Of a DNA stretch of 5,763 bases, positions 1 to 5,109 are shown piece by piece. Positions within the stretch are counted from its first letter, which is position 1. Every line of letters starts with the position of its first letter. The DNA lies in NCBI GenBank assembly GCA_016210495.1, contig JACQUC010000002.1, positions 1 through 5,763 of the forward strand, given 5' to 3'. A model generated the notes under the pieces. It worked only from the letters and a program-made list of their open reading frames with translations, did not search any database and had not been told where the DNA came from. The position numbers were made by a program, and so were the translations under genes. Source of the stretch: Chloroflexota bacterium (lineage in GTDB: Bacteria; Chloroflexota; FW602-bin22; JACPRP01).

Positions 1-149
1 AAGCAGCCCGCCGCGACACCGAGCTCGCGCTCGCAGAGATGAAGCGAGGGAGTCAGGAGCTCGAAGCGCTCCAGGCCCGTCTGGAATGGGCAGAGGCGCA
101 GCTCTTGGTCTCTCAAAGCGGCAAGCCTCAGTTACCGGCCGCGCACTGA
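1..149 (+). CDS. C-terminal end of a coiled-coil protein, function unknown (5' truncated by window)
   Basis: An open frame enters from the left edge (first complete codon at position 3) and stops at the TGA at 147-149, leaving 48 residues. The stretch is rich in Glu, Ala, Leu, Arg and Gln, with heptad-like leucine spacing (for example QELEALQARLEWAEAQLL), so it is almost certainly a helical coiled coil. It ends in a short Pro/Gly-containing tail. Coiled-coil ends of this kind occur in structural proteins, KfrA-like plasmid proteins and some transposase-associated proteins; nothing here allows a choice. It lies 49 bp upstream of the DUF4258 remnant on the same strand, so read-through is possible but not shown. 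Confidence 0.6.
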   Translation, partial: AARRDTELALAEMKRGSQELEALQARLEWAEAQLLVSQSGKPQLPAAH

Positions 150-198
150 CACGGTACGCCTTTCAAATCGCGCGAGAGTAGGGTAACTCCTAACCGGC

Positions 199-484
199 AT
201 GAAAGTCGAAAAGCTCGTCCTGCGCACCCATGCAATACGGCGAATGTTTGAACGCCGCATCACTCTTACCGATCTCCGCTGCGCTGGAACAAGGCAAGAT
301 TATTGAAGAGTATCCCGACGACACCCCATACCCAAGCTGCTTGATATTAGGTTGGTCCGGTCATCGGCCGCTCCACGTGGTGGTTGCCAGCAATGCGAAG
401 ACGCTGGAGACTATCATTGTGACTGTTTACCAGCCTGACCTTGCGTATTGGGAATCGGGGTTCGAGAGGAGAAAGCCCCTATGA
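199..484 (+). pseudogene. DUF4258-family protein (putative toxin partner), frameshifted
   Basis: Two overlapping frames together spell one DUF4258-like protein. The frame starting at ATG 199 reads MKVEKLVLRTHAIRRMFERR then ITLTDLR up to about 279, and dies at TGA 304-306. The frame one base later carries the rest from position 281 (ALEQGKIIEEYPDDTPYP...), including GHRPLHVVV and the VYQPDLAYW box, and stops at 482-484. The expected junction in this family is like D-V-R-A-A-L-E-Q-G. The local sequence fits loss of two bases (a GC of a CGCGCT-like run) near 278-281; restoring them gives a 95-residue protein of normal size. An alternative start at ATG 230 would give 84 residues, but the first 17 would be out-of-frame nonsense without the conserved H-x3-R motif. 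DUF4258 genes are often found next to YgiT-type zinc-finger genes and are regarded as putative toxin-antitoxin partners. No obvious slippery heptamer is present, so decay is more likely than programmed frameshifting. Confidence 0.75.
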
Positions 485-708
485 AATGTGTCGTCTGCAA
501 GACTGGTGAGACCAGAAGAGGCAAAGCGACGGTCATGCTCGAACGCGGAGGAGCGACAATTGTCGTGAAAAGCGTACCGGCACAAGTCTGCGAGAACTGC
601 GCCGAGGAATATGTAGACGAAGAAACTACGGCGCGATTGCTCGAGCATGCGGAGGAGGCCGCTAAGCTAGGCGTACAAGTGGACGTGCGCGAATTCGTGG
701 CCGCGTAG
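481..708 (+). CDS. YgiT-type zinc-finger protein, putative antitoxin of the DUF4258 pair
   Basis: This 75-residue protein has two CxxC knuckles, C3-V-V-C6 and C37-E-N-C40, separated by a beta-rich segment (residues 15-35). A short charged helix (about 46-62) and a VDVREF tail follow. This is the YgiT/MqsA N-terminal zinc-finger fold without the C-terminal helix-turn-helix of full-length MqsA, so it probably does not repress its own promoter in the way MqsA does. The start at 481 is preferred over an upstream in-frame ATG at 448. A clear GAGGAG Shine-Dalgarno at 466-471 sits 9 bases before it, the CxxC motif begins at residue 3 as usual, and its ATG overlaps the stop of the DUF4258 gene (ATGA, 481-484), a typical translationally coupled pair. 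The protein is intact although its partner is frameshifted. Family assignment is confident; the antitoxin role is inferred from family and context. Confidence 0.85.
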   Translation: MKCVVCKTGETRRGKATVMLERGGATIVVKSVPAQVCENCAEEYVDEETTARLLEHAEEAAKLGVQVDVREFVAA

Positions 709-735
709 GCTTCTTTAGTCCTGACTTCTCAGCCA

Positions 736-771
736 GCGTCGAGTCTGCTTGGCTGCACTTTGGCTCGACGC
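736..771. other. Hairpin after the zinc-finger gene, possible transcription terminator
   Basis: GCGTCGAG at 736-743 is perfectly complementary to CTCGACGC at 764-771, separated by 20 nt. An alternative stem, CAGCCA (730-735) with TGGCTG (750-755), shares part of the sequence. It lies 28 bp after the stop of the zinc-finger gene, where a terminator would be expected, but no T-run follows on either strand and the loop is long. The structure is seen; the termination role is a guess. Confidence 0.25.
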
Positions 772-789
772 ATCGTCGAAATTCCCTGG

Positions 790-948
790 TCATGGCTTGG
801 GAGGTAGCGCGACGCTCATTCGCGATATCGCTGTGCCATAGAAATCGATTGCGCCTTGTCGACGGTAACAGGCGCTGACGCAGTAATGCTCTCGGGTCGG
901 CAGGCCGCACCCGTCTGGGATTGCTAGGCGACACTTCGCGCATGGCAT
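790..948 (-). CDS. Possible small Cys-rich zinc-binding protein, unknown
   Basis: A minus-strand open frame of 52 residues starts at ATG 948 and stops at TGA (790-792). It begins MPCAKCRLAIPDGCGLPTRE and continues HYCVSACYRRQGAIDF. The pattern C3-x2-C6, a Gly-rich turn, then a HYC-x3-C knuckle resembles a treble-clef or LIM-like zinc finger, in which the second Cys pair opens a helix. That ordered spacing is hard to explain as a chance shadow, and no gene lies on the opposite strand here. Against it: the frame is short, no Shine-Dalgarno is visible upstream of 948, and its 5' end falls inside the tandem repeat. An upstream TTG at 978 would add ten residues. I do not recognise a named family. 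It could be a genuine small protein or a remnant. Confidence 0.35.
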   Translation of the reverse strand: MPCAKCRLAIPDGCGLPTREHYCVSACYRRQGAIDFYGTAISRMSVALPPKP

Positions 949-1085
949 GATGGGATTAGCGCGCGTGCTGATTGCCAATTGCTCTCACCTGCGCGCTTCG
1001 AACGCATGGCTTGACGGGATTAGCAGTGCCGATTGTCAGTTGCTCGGACCTCATGCGCTCCGAACGCTTGGCATGAGCTTGGCAT
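940..1085. repeat. Imperfect tandem repeat, unit about 63 bp, two copies plus a partial third
   Basis: Unit 1 runs 940-1003 (64 bp) and unit 2 runs 1004-1065 (62 bp). Both begin GCATGGC.TGA.GGGATTAGC, share a GTGC.GATTG..A.TTGCTC core and end GCGCT.CGAAC; by eye they are roughly 80% identical with small indels. A third start, GCTTGGCAT, follows at 1066-1074 and is itself repeated at 1077-1085. A weaker resemblance to the unit start may exist at about 793-815. The array ends about 20 bp before the start codon of the metallopeptidase gene, so it lies in that gene's leader or promoter region. No protein-coding reading of the repeat looks convincing. Confidence 0.7.
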
Positions 1086-1106
1086 CGTTCACGCCCGGAG
1101 GGTCAG

Positions 1107-2591
1107 ATGTCCCCACGACAATGCGGCCGATACTGTGCGATTCCGGTTGGTCTGTTCTTGCTCACACAGGTTTCCTTTGCGCCCGGTTGCGCCGTGGAGA
1201 GCGAGAAATTGGCGGACGATGCCACTTCCCTGCACCCACTGGTCTTGGATCGCGCACCATCGCAGGCGCTCGCCGCTTATGACCAAGAAGTAGGAACCGC
1301 TCCCTCTTCGATGGCGAAATCCACGTTCACGATCACCGTCAAAGGCAAGCTTTTCTACAACGACGTTCGGGAATACGGGCGCTGGGACCTTCGTACGGAC
1401 ATGAGTGGGCACAAGGGCTCGGCATCAGGCTCGGATGCTGAGGGTACGCAAAATTATCTTGGAGCACTCGATGTCGTTGCGGACGTCTATGAGATTGACT
1501 CGGCCTGGTGCGGAGGCGATGACCTCGTGGCGTCAGCGACCGTCGGGTACGATGGCAGTTTCTCGGCAACCTTCTCTGCAAGCGATAGCTGCGCATTCGA
1601 TACGACGGACGTCGAGATCGGTGTCAAGTTCCGCCTGCGTTTTTGCGACTCGGAAACGCGCTGTTTTTCGATGCGGAACGAGTGGGGCTCAACCTATGAG
1701 CTTTGGTGGTCTGGAGCATCCTCCTCTAACCCTATCGTCATGACGAAAAGTGGGACTCGCGATCTCGGCTCGGCTGTCTTCCAAACCTCCTCCAAGCCGG
1801 CGGATTGGGATGATGATTACTCCAAAGCCGCCAACCACTACGCCAGCTTCGTCGACGCAACGCGCGCTTGGCATATCGACAACGATATTCCCTTTCGCTA
1901 CGACGACTATGGTGAGCTGAAAGGCGAGTTCCCCACGAACGAAACCTCGACGACTACCCCGAACGCCAGCAAGATCAGATTCGCGGACACCAAGACTTAC
2001 TCCTCGAGCGAGGCCACGTTTCACGAATACGGGCACGTCATCCACATGCGGGCGTGGAACGGTACTACGGGCGATTGCGGGGACTGCCCCGGCGGCGATT
2101 ATGGCCGCGACGGTGACGAGGGAAACTGGTCGAACACGACGCTGGAGTATCCGAACACCGCATTTGCCGAGGGATTTGCGAACTTCGCGGTGCGGGTGTC
2201 GTCGGGAAAGATCACCTGTGCGGAATATGACACCAACCGTGACGTCTCGCCGGTAGAGGGCTCGGATGGCAAATCCTACGCTCGCAACGTCATCAAGGTG
2301 CTCTGTGATTGGTACGACGACAAGAATGACGATGATCCACGCTACGCCGGCGATGGCGACTACTTCGAAGCCAGCGATCTCTACTCTGTCTGGTACAACC
2401 TCGAGAACATGTGGGACTCGAGCTCAAGTGCCGAGCGCAATGCTGGGCTCAATATTTGCGACTATGTCGATTACTACATCTGGGACAGGATGGCGGCATC
2501 GAAGGTCGGCTCCGACCACAGTTGGTATGAAAAAACGATCATCAGTCTCATCTATCAGAACAACGTCGATTGCGGACACTCCTTGCCTTGA
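1107..2591 (+). CDS. Exported zinc metallopeptidase-like protein (HEXXH gluzincin) with transthyretin-like domain
   Basis: A 494-residue protein starting at ATG 1107 with GGAGGG at 1097-1102 just upstream. Residues 1-28 form an export signal: Arg residues, a hydrophobic stretch (AIPVGLFLLTQVSFA), then A-P-G-C28. The latter is a non-canonical lipobox, so lipoprotein or ordinary secretion are both possible. Residues about 72-200 look like a beta-sandwich of the transthyretin/prealbumin type (VKGKLFYNDVREYGR, a LGALDVVADVYEID strand, DDLVASATVGYDGSFSATF), probably for binding or spacing. The catalytic part contains H306-E-Y-G-H310 followed 45 residues later by E355 in AEGFANF. This fits a gluzincin zinc site (two His plus Glu) with E307 as the general base. 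Between them lies an acidic, Gly-rich insert with CGDC (324-327). Several further Cys residues (371, 400, 451, 489) suggest disulfides. I cannot name a peptidase family; activity is inferred from the motif. Its last 44 bp overlap the convergent serine protease gene. Confidence 0.8.
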   Translation: MSPRQCGRYCAIPVGLFLLTQVSFAPGCAVESEKLADDATSLHPLVLDRAPSQALAAYDQEVGTAPSSMAKSTFTITVKGKLFYNDVREYGRWDLRTDMSGHKGSASGSDAEGTQNYLGALDVVADVYEIDSAWCGGDDLVASATVGYDGSFSATFSASDSCAFDTTDVEIGVKFRLRFCDSETRCFSMRNEWGSTYELWWSGASSSNPIVMTKSGTRDLGSAVFQTSSKPADWDDDYSKAANHYASFVDATRAWHIDNDIPFRYDDYGELKGEFPTNETSTTTPNASKIRFADTKTYSSSEATFHEYGHVIHMRAWNGTTGDCGDCPGGDYGRDGDEGNWSNTTLEYPNTAFAEGFANFAVRVSSGKITCAEYDTNRDVSPVEGSDGKSYARNVIKVLCDWYDDKNDDDPRYAGDGDYFEASDLYSVWYNLENMWDSSSSAERNAGLNICDYVDYYIWDRMAASKVGSDHSWYEKTIISLIYQNNVDCGHSLP

Positions 2592-3741
2592 CCGGGCGTC
2601 GTTGGCGGCTCACGAACAAGAATGAGGCAATAGCCAAGAACACAGAGGGCTTCCACCCGGGCGCGCGCGTCGCGAGCTTGCACTGACATCCTTCCTCCAC
2701 GGGCAGGCACACGTCCGCCTCGTCAACGGGAGCACAGGCTTCGCCATCCAGGCACTCCGACGACGACGCGCACGTACGCCTGCAGGCACTGTCCACGCAC
2801 AGATTCTCGCCGCAATCGAAGTCCCTGGCGCAGTCGCCTCCTTCCGGAACGATCGGACAATCTTCGTCGCGCTCCGGGCATTCCTCCCAGCACACCTCGT
2901 CGGCAAGGCACTCGGGAGGACAGTCCGGATCGCTAGCCCAATCGGCGCACGCGGTGGTGCACAGCCCATCCTCGGCGCAAGGGCAATCGGGATCGGGCTC
3001 GTCACACCCTTGGGCGCATAGATCGTCGTCGATACACGTCGCTACAATGTCGTCCGCCAAGATTGGCGTTAGCCAGTCGAGGTATGCATCGACACGGGTA
3101 TCGACGCCGAAGACCTCGCATGTCGGGTCTCCCCACGAGGTGATCCCGGCCACGGCATCTTTGCCTCCGACAGTAATGAAAGCGGGGCCCCCAGAGTCGC
3201 CGTTACAAGTGGCGATGCCGTAGGCAAAGGTCGAATCATCGACGGCGGTAATCGGCGCGGTGACCTGATACTTGAGACCGTAGTCGCCACCCCATTCAAC
3301 CTCGGTGAATCCAAAGCCGACGAAGCGCGCATCGGCGCCAACGGCCGGCGTTTCCTCCATGAGCGGGATTAACTCGGCGTCTTCCGGCGGATCTTCGGCC
3401 AAGAGCACCACGGCTATGTCGTTGTCGAGCGTGTCGTAGTCGAAATCTGGGTGTGCGAGCGCGGAGGCTACCAGAGCAAACTGGCCGCCTTTTGCCGGAT
3501 TCGAGCCGAAGTAAATCGACTCGGGCGCGCCAAATTCGACGCAATGGCCGGCGGTAAGGATGATATGAGGGGCGACTAGCGTACCCGAACAGAAGATATC
3601 GCCTCCTGAAGTTGCCAAGCCGACAACCGATAGATCGTTTTTGTCATAAGTGCCGCCGATAATCGGTCGCGATTCTTCGTCGACAAGCAGATCGGAGGTG
3701 CACGCAGAGACCAGTGCGATGGAGAAGAGTGCGTTGCGCAT
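2548..3741 (-). CDS. Secreted trypsin-fold serine protease with Cys-rich repeats and MYXO-CTERM-like anchor
   Basis: A 397-residue S1-family protease. The ATG at 3741 is chosen over the upstream start at 3834 because it places a lipoprotein leader at the very N-terminus (MRNALFSIALVSAC, lipobox V-S-A-C14). Mature-like start IIGG is at 27-30 after R25-P26. The triad is H66 (LTAGHC), D108 (DNDIA) and S183 (GDSGGP), all intact; likely disulfides pair C51-C67 and C179-C208. The residue six before the catalytic Ser (position 189 in chymotrypsin numbering) is Ala177, not Asp, and the 216/226 equivalents are Gly204/Gly212. Trypsin-like Arg/Lys cleavage is therefore unlikely. Residues 236-295 hold three C-x5-C-x3-C-x6-8-C repeats, then a second Cys-rich block (304-345). 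The end has G-C352-Q-C354, a hydrophobic helix (about 364-378) and RQRR, resembling the MYXO-CTERM surface-sorting signal of Myxococcota, but 15 extra residues follow. It probably acts at the cell surface. Confidence 0.9.
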   Translation of the reverse strand: MRNALFSIALVSACTSDLLVDEESRPIIGGTYDKNDLSVVGLATSGGDIFCSGTLVAPHIILTAGHCVEFGAPESIYFGSNPAKGGQFALVASALAHPDFDYDTLDNDIAVVLLAEDPPEDAELIPLMEETPAVGADARFVGFGFTEVEWGGDYGLKYQVTAPITAVDDSTFAYGIATCNGDSGGPAFITVGGKDAVAGITSWGDPTCEVFGVDTRVDAYLDWLTPILADDIVATCIDDDLCAQGCDEPDPDCPCAEDGLCTTACADWASDPDCPPECLADEVCWEECPERDEDCPIVPEGGDCARDFDCGENLCVDSACRRTCASSSECLDGEACAPVDEADVCLPVEEGCQCKLATRAPGWKPSVFLAIASFLFVSRQRRPVKARSVRNRRCSDR

Positions 3742-3748
3742 GGTTATT

Positions 3749-3808
3749 GGCGCGAATGGTAACAGTGGGCGGCGCGAAAGTCGCGCCGGCGGCGCGTAGT
3801 CGCGTAGT
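3749..3808. promoter_or_regulatory. Palindrome and direct-repeat cluster in the divergent promoter region
   Basis: The 113-bp gap between the protease start (minus, 3741) and the antitoxin start (plus, 3855) carries related small repeats. GGCGCGAA occurs at 3749-3756 and again at 3771-3778. GGCGCGA (3771-3777) pairs with TCGCGCC (3781-3787) across 3 nt. CGCGCC (3782-3787) also pairs with GGCGCG (3791-3796) across 3 nt. CGCGTAGT is repeated in tandem at 3793-3800 and 3801-3808. Phd-family antitoxins usually bind palindromes next to their promoter, so this is a good operator candidate for the toxin-antitoxin operon. It could also affect the protease gene. No convincing -35/-10 pair was found. 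Confidence 0.45.
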
Positions 3809-3854
3809 GTTACGACTTGTCGATCGAGCCACACCAGGCGAGATTAGTATCGTT

Positions 3855-4151
3855 GTGATAAAAACCGTGAACATAAGTACGCTCAAAGACAAGCTAAGCG
3901 GCTATCTGCGCCGGGTGCAGCAAGGTGACATCGTTTTGGTCAGCGATCGAGGTACGGTCGTCGCCGAAATCCGTAAGCCAAGCCTGCATGGTGTCGCCGC
4001 CGATCTTACCCAAGACCGACTTGAAAAACTGGCCGACATGGGAGTTGTTCGTCTCGGGCTCCCAAACACTGCCGCTGCTTATAAGAAGGCGGATGTGCAA
4101 TTGCCTGCCGAGGTGATTGATCGAGCGCTTTACGATACCCGGGGAGAATAG
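3855..4151 (+). CDS. Phd/YefM-family antitoxin of a VapC toxin-antitoxin operon
   Basis: A 98-residue protein beginning MIKTVNISTLKDKLSGYLRR, then VQQGDIVLVSDRGTVVAEIR. This is the Phd/YefM N-terminal fold: a beta strand, a helix (STLKDKLSGYLRRV) and a beta hairpin (DIVLVSDRGTVVAEI) that dimerises and binds operator DNA. The C-terminal part (about 50-98) is the flexible region that in this family binds and neutralises the toxin. The start is GTG 3855, because family members begin just before KTVNIS; GTG 3867 is an alternative, and the further upstream ATG (3714) would add 47 unrelated residues and read back into the protease gene. A weak AGGCGAG lies upstream. Its stop is one base before the toxin start codon, so the two are one operon, probably autoregulated through the palindromes at 3749-3808. 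Confidence 0.88.
   Translation: MIKTVNISTLKDKLSGYLRRVQQGDIVLVSDRGTVVAEIRKPSLHGVAADLTQDRLEKLADMGVVRLGLPNTAAAYKKADVQLPAEVIDRALYDTRGE
4141..4146 (+). promoter_or_regulatory. Ribosome binding site that fixes the TTG start of the PIN toxin
   Basis: GGGGAG lies inside the last codons of the antitoxin gene, 6 bases before TTG 4153. It supports TTG 4153 over the TTG 36 bases upstream (4117), which has no such site and would add twelve residues (MIERFTIPGENS) before the PIN fold begins. Confidence 0.65.
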
Positions 4152-4152
4152 C

Positions 4153-4584
4153 TTGACAGACATCTATGCAGAATCGAGCGCTGTCCTCCGTTGGCTTCTT
4201 GGTGCCCCGAATGCCGACCAAATCGAGGAGCTTCTTGCGAGCGCCGCACGAATTACGACTTCGGCAATCACGTCCCCAGAAGTTGGCAGAACGCTCCGCA
4301 GACTGGTCGCGACGCAAGCGCTGAGCCCGGAAGCCCGCGATCGAGCCTGGGTCCGGTTTAAGTCCGCCATCGCCCACTGGACTGTATATGCCGTGACCGA
4401 CGAAGTGTTGGCGCGGGTCAGCGAAGTTTTTCCCGGTGAACCGCTGAGGACAGTAGACGCGATTCACTTGGCCACCGCCGCCCAATATGGAGCCGAAATC
4501 GGGGTGCCATTGGTCGTGTCTACCGACGACCGTGTCAAGCGCAACGCGCTCGGGCTTGGCCTCCTAGTCAGCGATTCGCTGTAG
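4153..4584 (+). CDS. vapC: VapC-family PIN-domain ribonuclease toxin
   Basis: A 143-residue PIN-domain protein from TTG 4153. It opens MTDIYAESSAVLRWLLGA, the first PIN strand and helix. The acidic metal-binding set is visible: E7 (usually Asp in 'LDTSA'-type motifs; D3 lies nearby), E43 (TSPEVGRTL), D102 (RTVDAIHLATA) and D125/D126 (STDDRV). The VDAIHLATA box followed by a V-S-T-D-D-R-V strand and a GLGLLV end is very typical of VapC. Known VapC toxins are Mg2+-dependent RNases that cut tRNA or rRNA when freed from their antitoxin; the target here cannot be read. Length is normal for the family and no break is seen, so the module is probably functional. A Phd-type rather than AbrB- or RHH-type antitoxin is a common pairing. 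Confidence 0.88.
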   Translation: MTDIYAESSAVLRWLLGAPNADQIEELLASAARITTSAITSPEVGRTLRRLVATQALSPEARDRAWVRFKSAIAHWTVYAVTDEVLARVSEVFPGEPLRTVDAIHLATAAQYGAEIGVPLVVSTDDRVKRNALGLGLLVSDSL

Positions 4585-4589
4585 CTGTC

Positions 4590-4602
4590 GCCTCGATGAG
4601 GC
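4590..4602 (+). terminator. Short hairpin between vapC and the intron, possible terminator or intron target motif
   Basis: GCCTC (4590-4594) pairs with GAGGC (4598-4602) around a 3-nt loop, starting 5 bp after the vapC stop. There is no U-tract, and 12 nt separate it from the intron boundary at 4615. It may have been a weak terminator of the toxin-antitoxin operon. Some group II introns target sites just after such hairpins, but the spacing here does not settle that. Confidence 0.3.
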
Positions 4603-4614
4603 TCAGAGCTCCTG

Positions 4615-5109
4615 GTGCGCCGTGAAGGTGCGCCTTCACCAGCGGGTGAAAGTCCCGCCCGAGGAATTGTCGATGCGCCTCGGTAGCTATCGGGCGAGGG
4701 CCTGGTCCCCGGTGACCAGGTTTCTCGAAGCCCCGAGACAGAAGGCCTCTGAAAGGAGGTTGAGCAAGCACGCAGGCCGCAATGTGAGTGAAGCCTGAGC
4801 AGGCTCCGATAGTGATGCCGCAGGCGCCGACCCTTCCAGGACTTGGGGAAGGCCGCTGCGCTGGACGGGAGCAATCGACCGACGAACGTCCAGCGGTCTG
4901 CCGGGGCATTGGGCGCAGCATGCGTGCAAGGGAAGGTGCGCAACACGGGAGACTTGGTGGAGCGGGATCGCGACCCGAACACGCCGTCAGGGGTGGCTCG
5001 GCCAGGTGTCGGAGGGGCTCACAGTACCGATGAAGCGGGTAACGACCGTGGAGGGAAGGAGCCCTGGTTCAGGGTGCTTCACGAGGAGCGGACGAGCGGG
5101 AGATTGGTG
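4615..5109 (+). ncRNA. Group II intron ribozyme, domain I to start of domain IV
   Basis: This non-coding stretch contains the hairpins expected of domain I. GTGAAGG (4622-4628) pairs with CCTTCAC (4633-4639) around a tetraloop. GCGGG (4642-4646) pairs with CCCGC (4654-4658) around TGAAAGT, a GUGAAAGUC element commonly seen near the 5' end of bacterial group II introns. CCTGGTC (4701-4707) pairs with GACCAGG (4714-4720). CGCTGGAC (4859-4866) pairs perfectly with GTCCAGCG (4888-4895) around 21 nt. Later motifs such as CACAGTACCGATGAAGCGGG (about 5020-5040) and GTGGAGGGAAGGA also look like conserved parts of this intron type. Domain borders were not folded computationally. Open frames through this segment on either strand have no protein-like features. 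Confidence 0.75.

Noticed and set aside
172..198. Possible operator TAGGGTAACTCCTA just before the DUF4258 remnant
   Set aside because: Only a 4-bp TAGG/CCTA symmetry around the centre; too weak to call.
940..1085. Tandem repeat considered as a CRISPR array
   Set aside because: Adjacent copies with no unique spacers between short conserved repeats, and unit identity is imperfect along its whole length.
947..1293. Plus-strand open frames of 111 and 86 codons across the repeat region and the start of the metallopeptidase gene
   Set aside because: They run through the tandem repeat and then out of frame through a well-supported signal peptide and coding sequence; no protein-like motifs.
2610..3341. 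Several minus-strand frames inside the protease gene (for example 2610-3005 and 3069-3341)
   Set aside because: They are alternate-frame readings of the Cys-rich and protease domains; composition is Arg/Pro/Ser-rich noise.
3817..3850. TTGTCG (3817-3822) and TAGTAT (3845-3850) as a promoter for the antitoxin gene
   Set aside because: The spacer would be 22 nt, too long for a sigma-70 promoter, and the -10 would sit only 4 bp before the start codon.
4464..5033. Frames on both strands over the ribozyme segment (172, 117, 80 and 81 codons)
   Set aside because: They coincide with structured group II intron RNA and contain no recognisable domain; GC-rich structured RNA often leaves long spurious frames.
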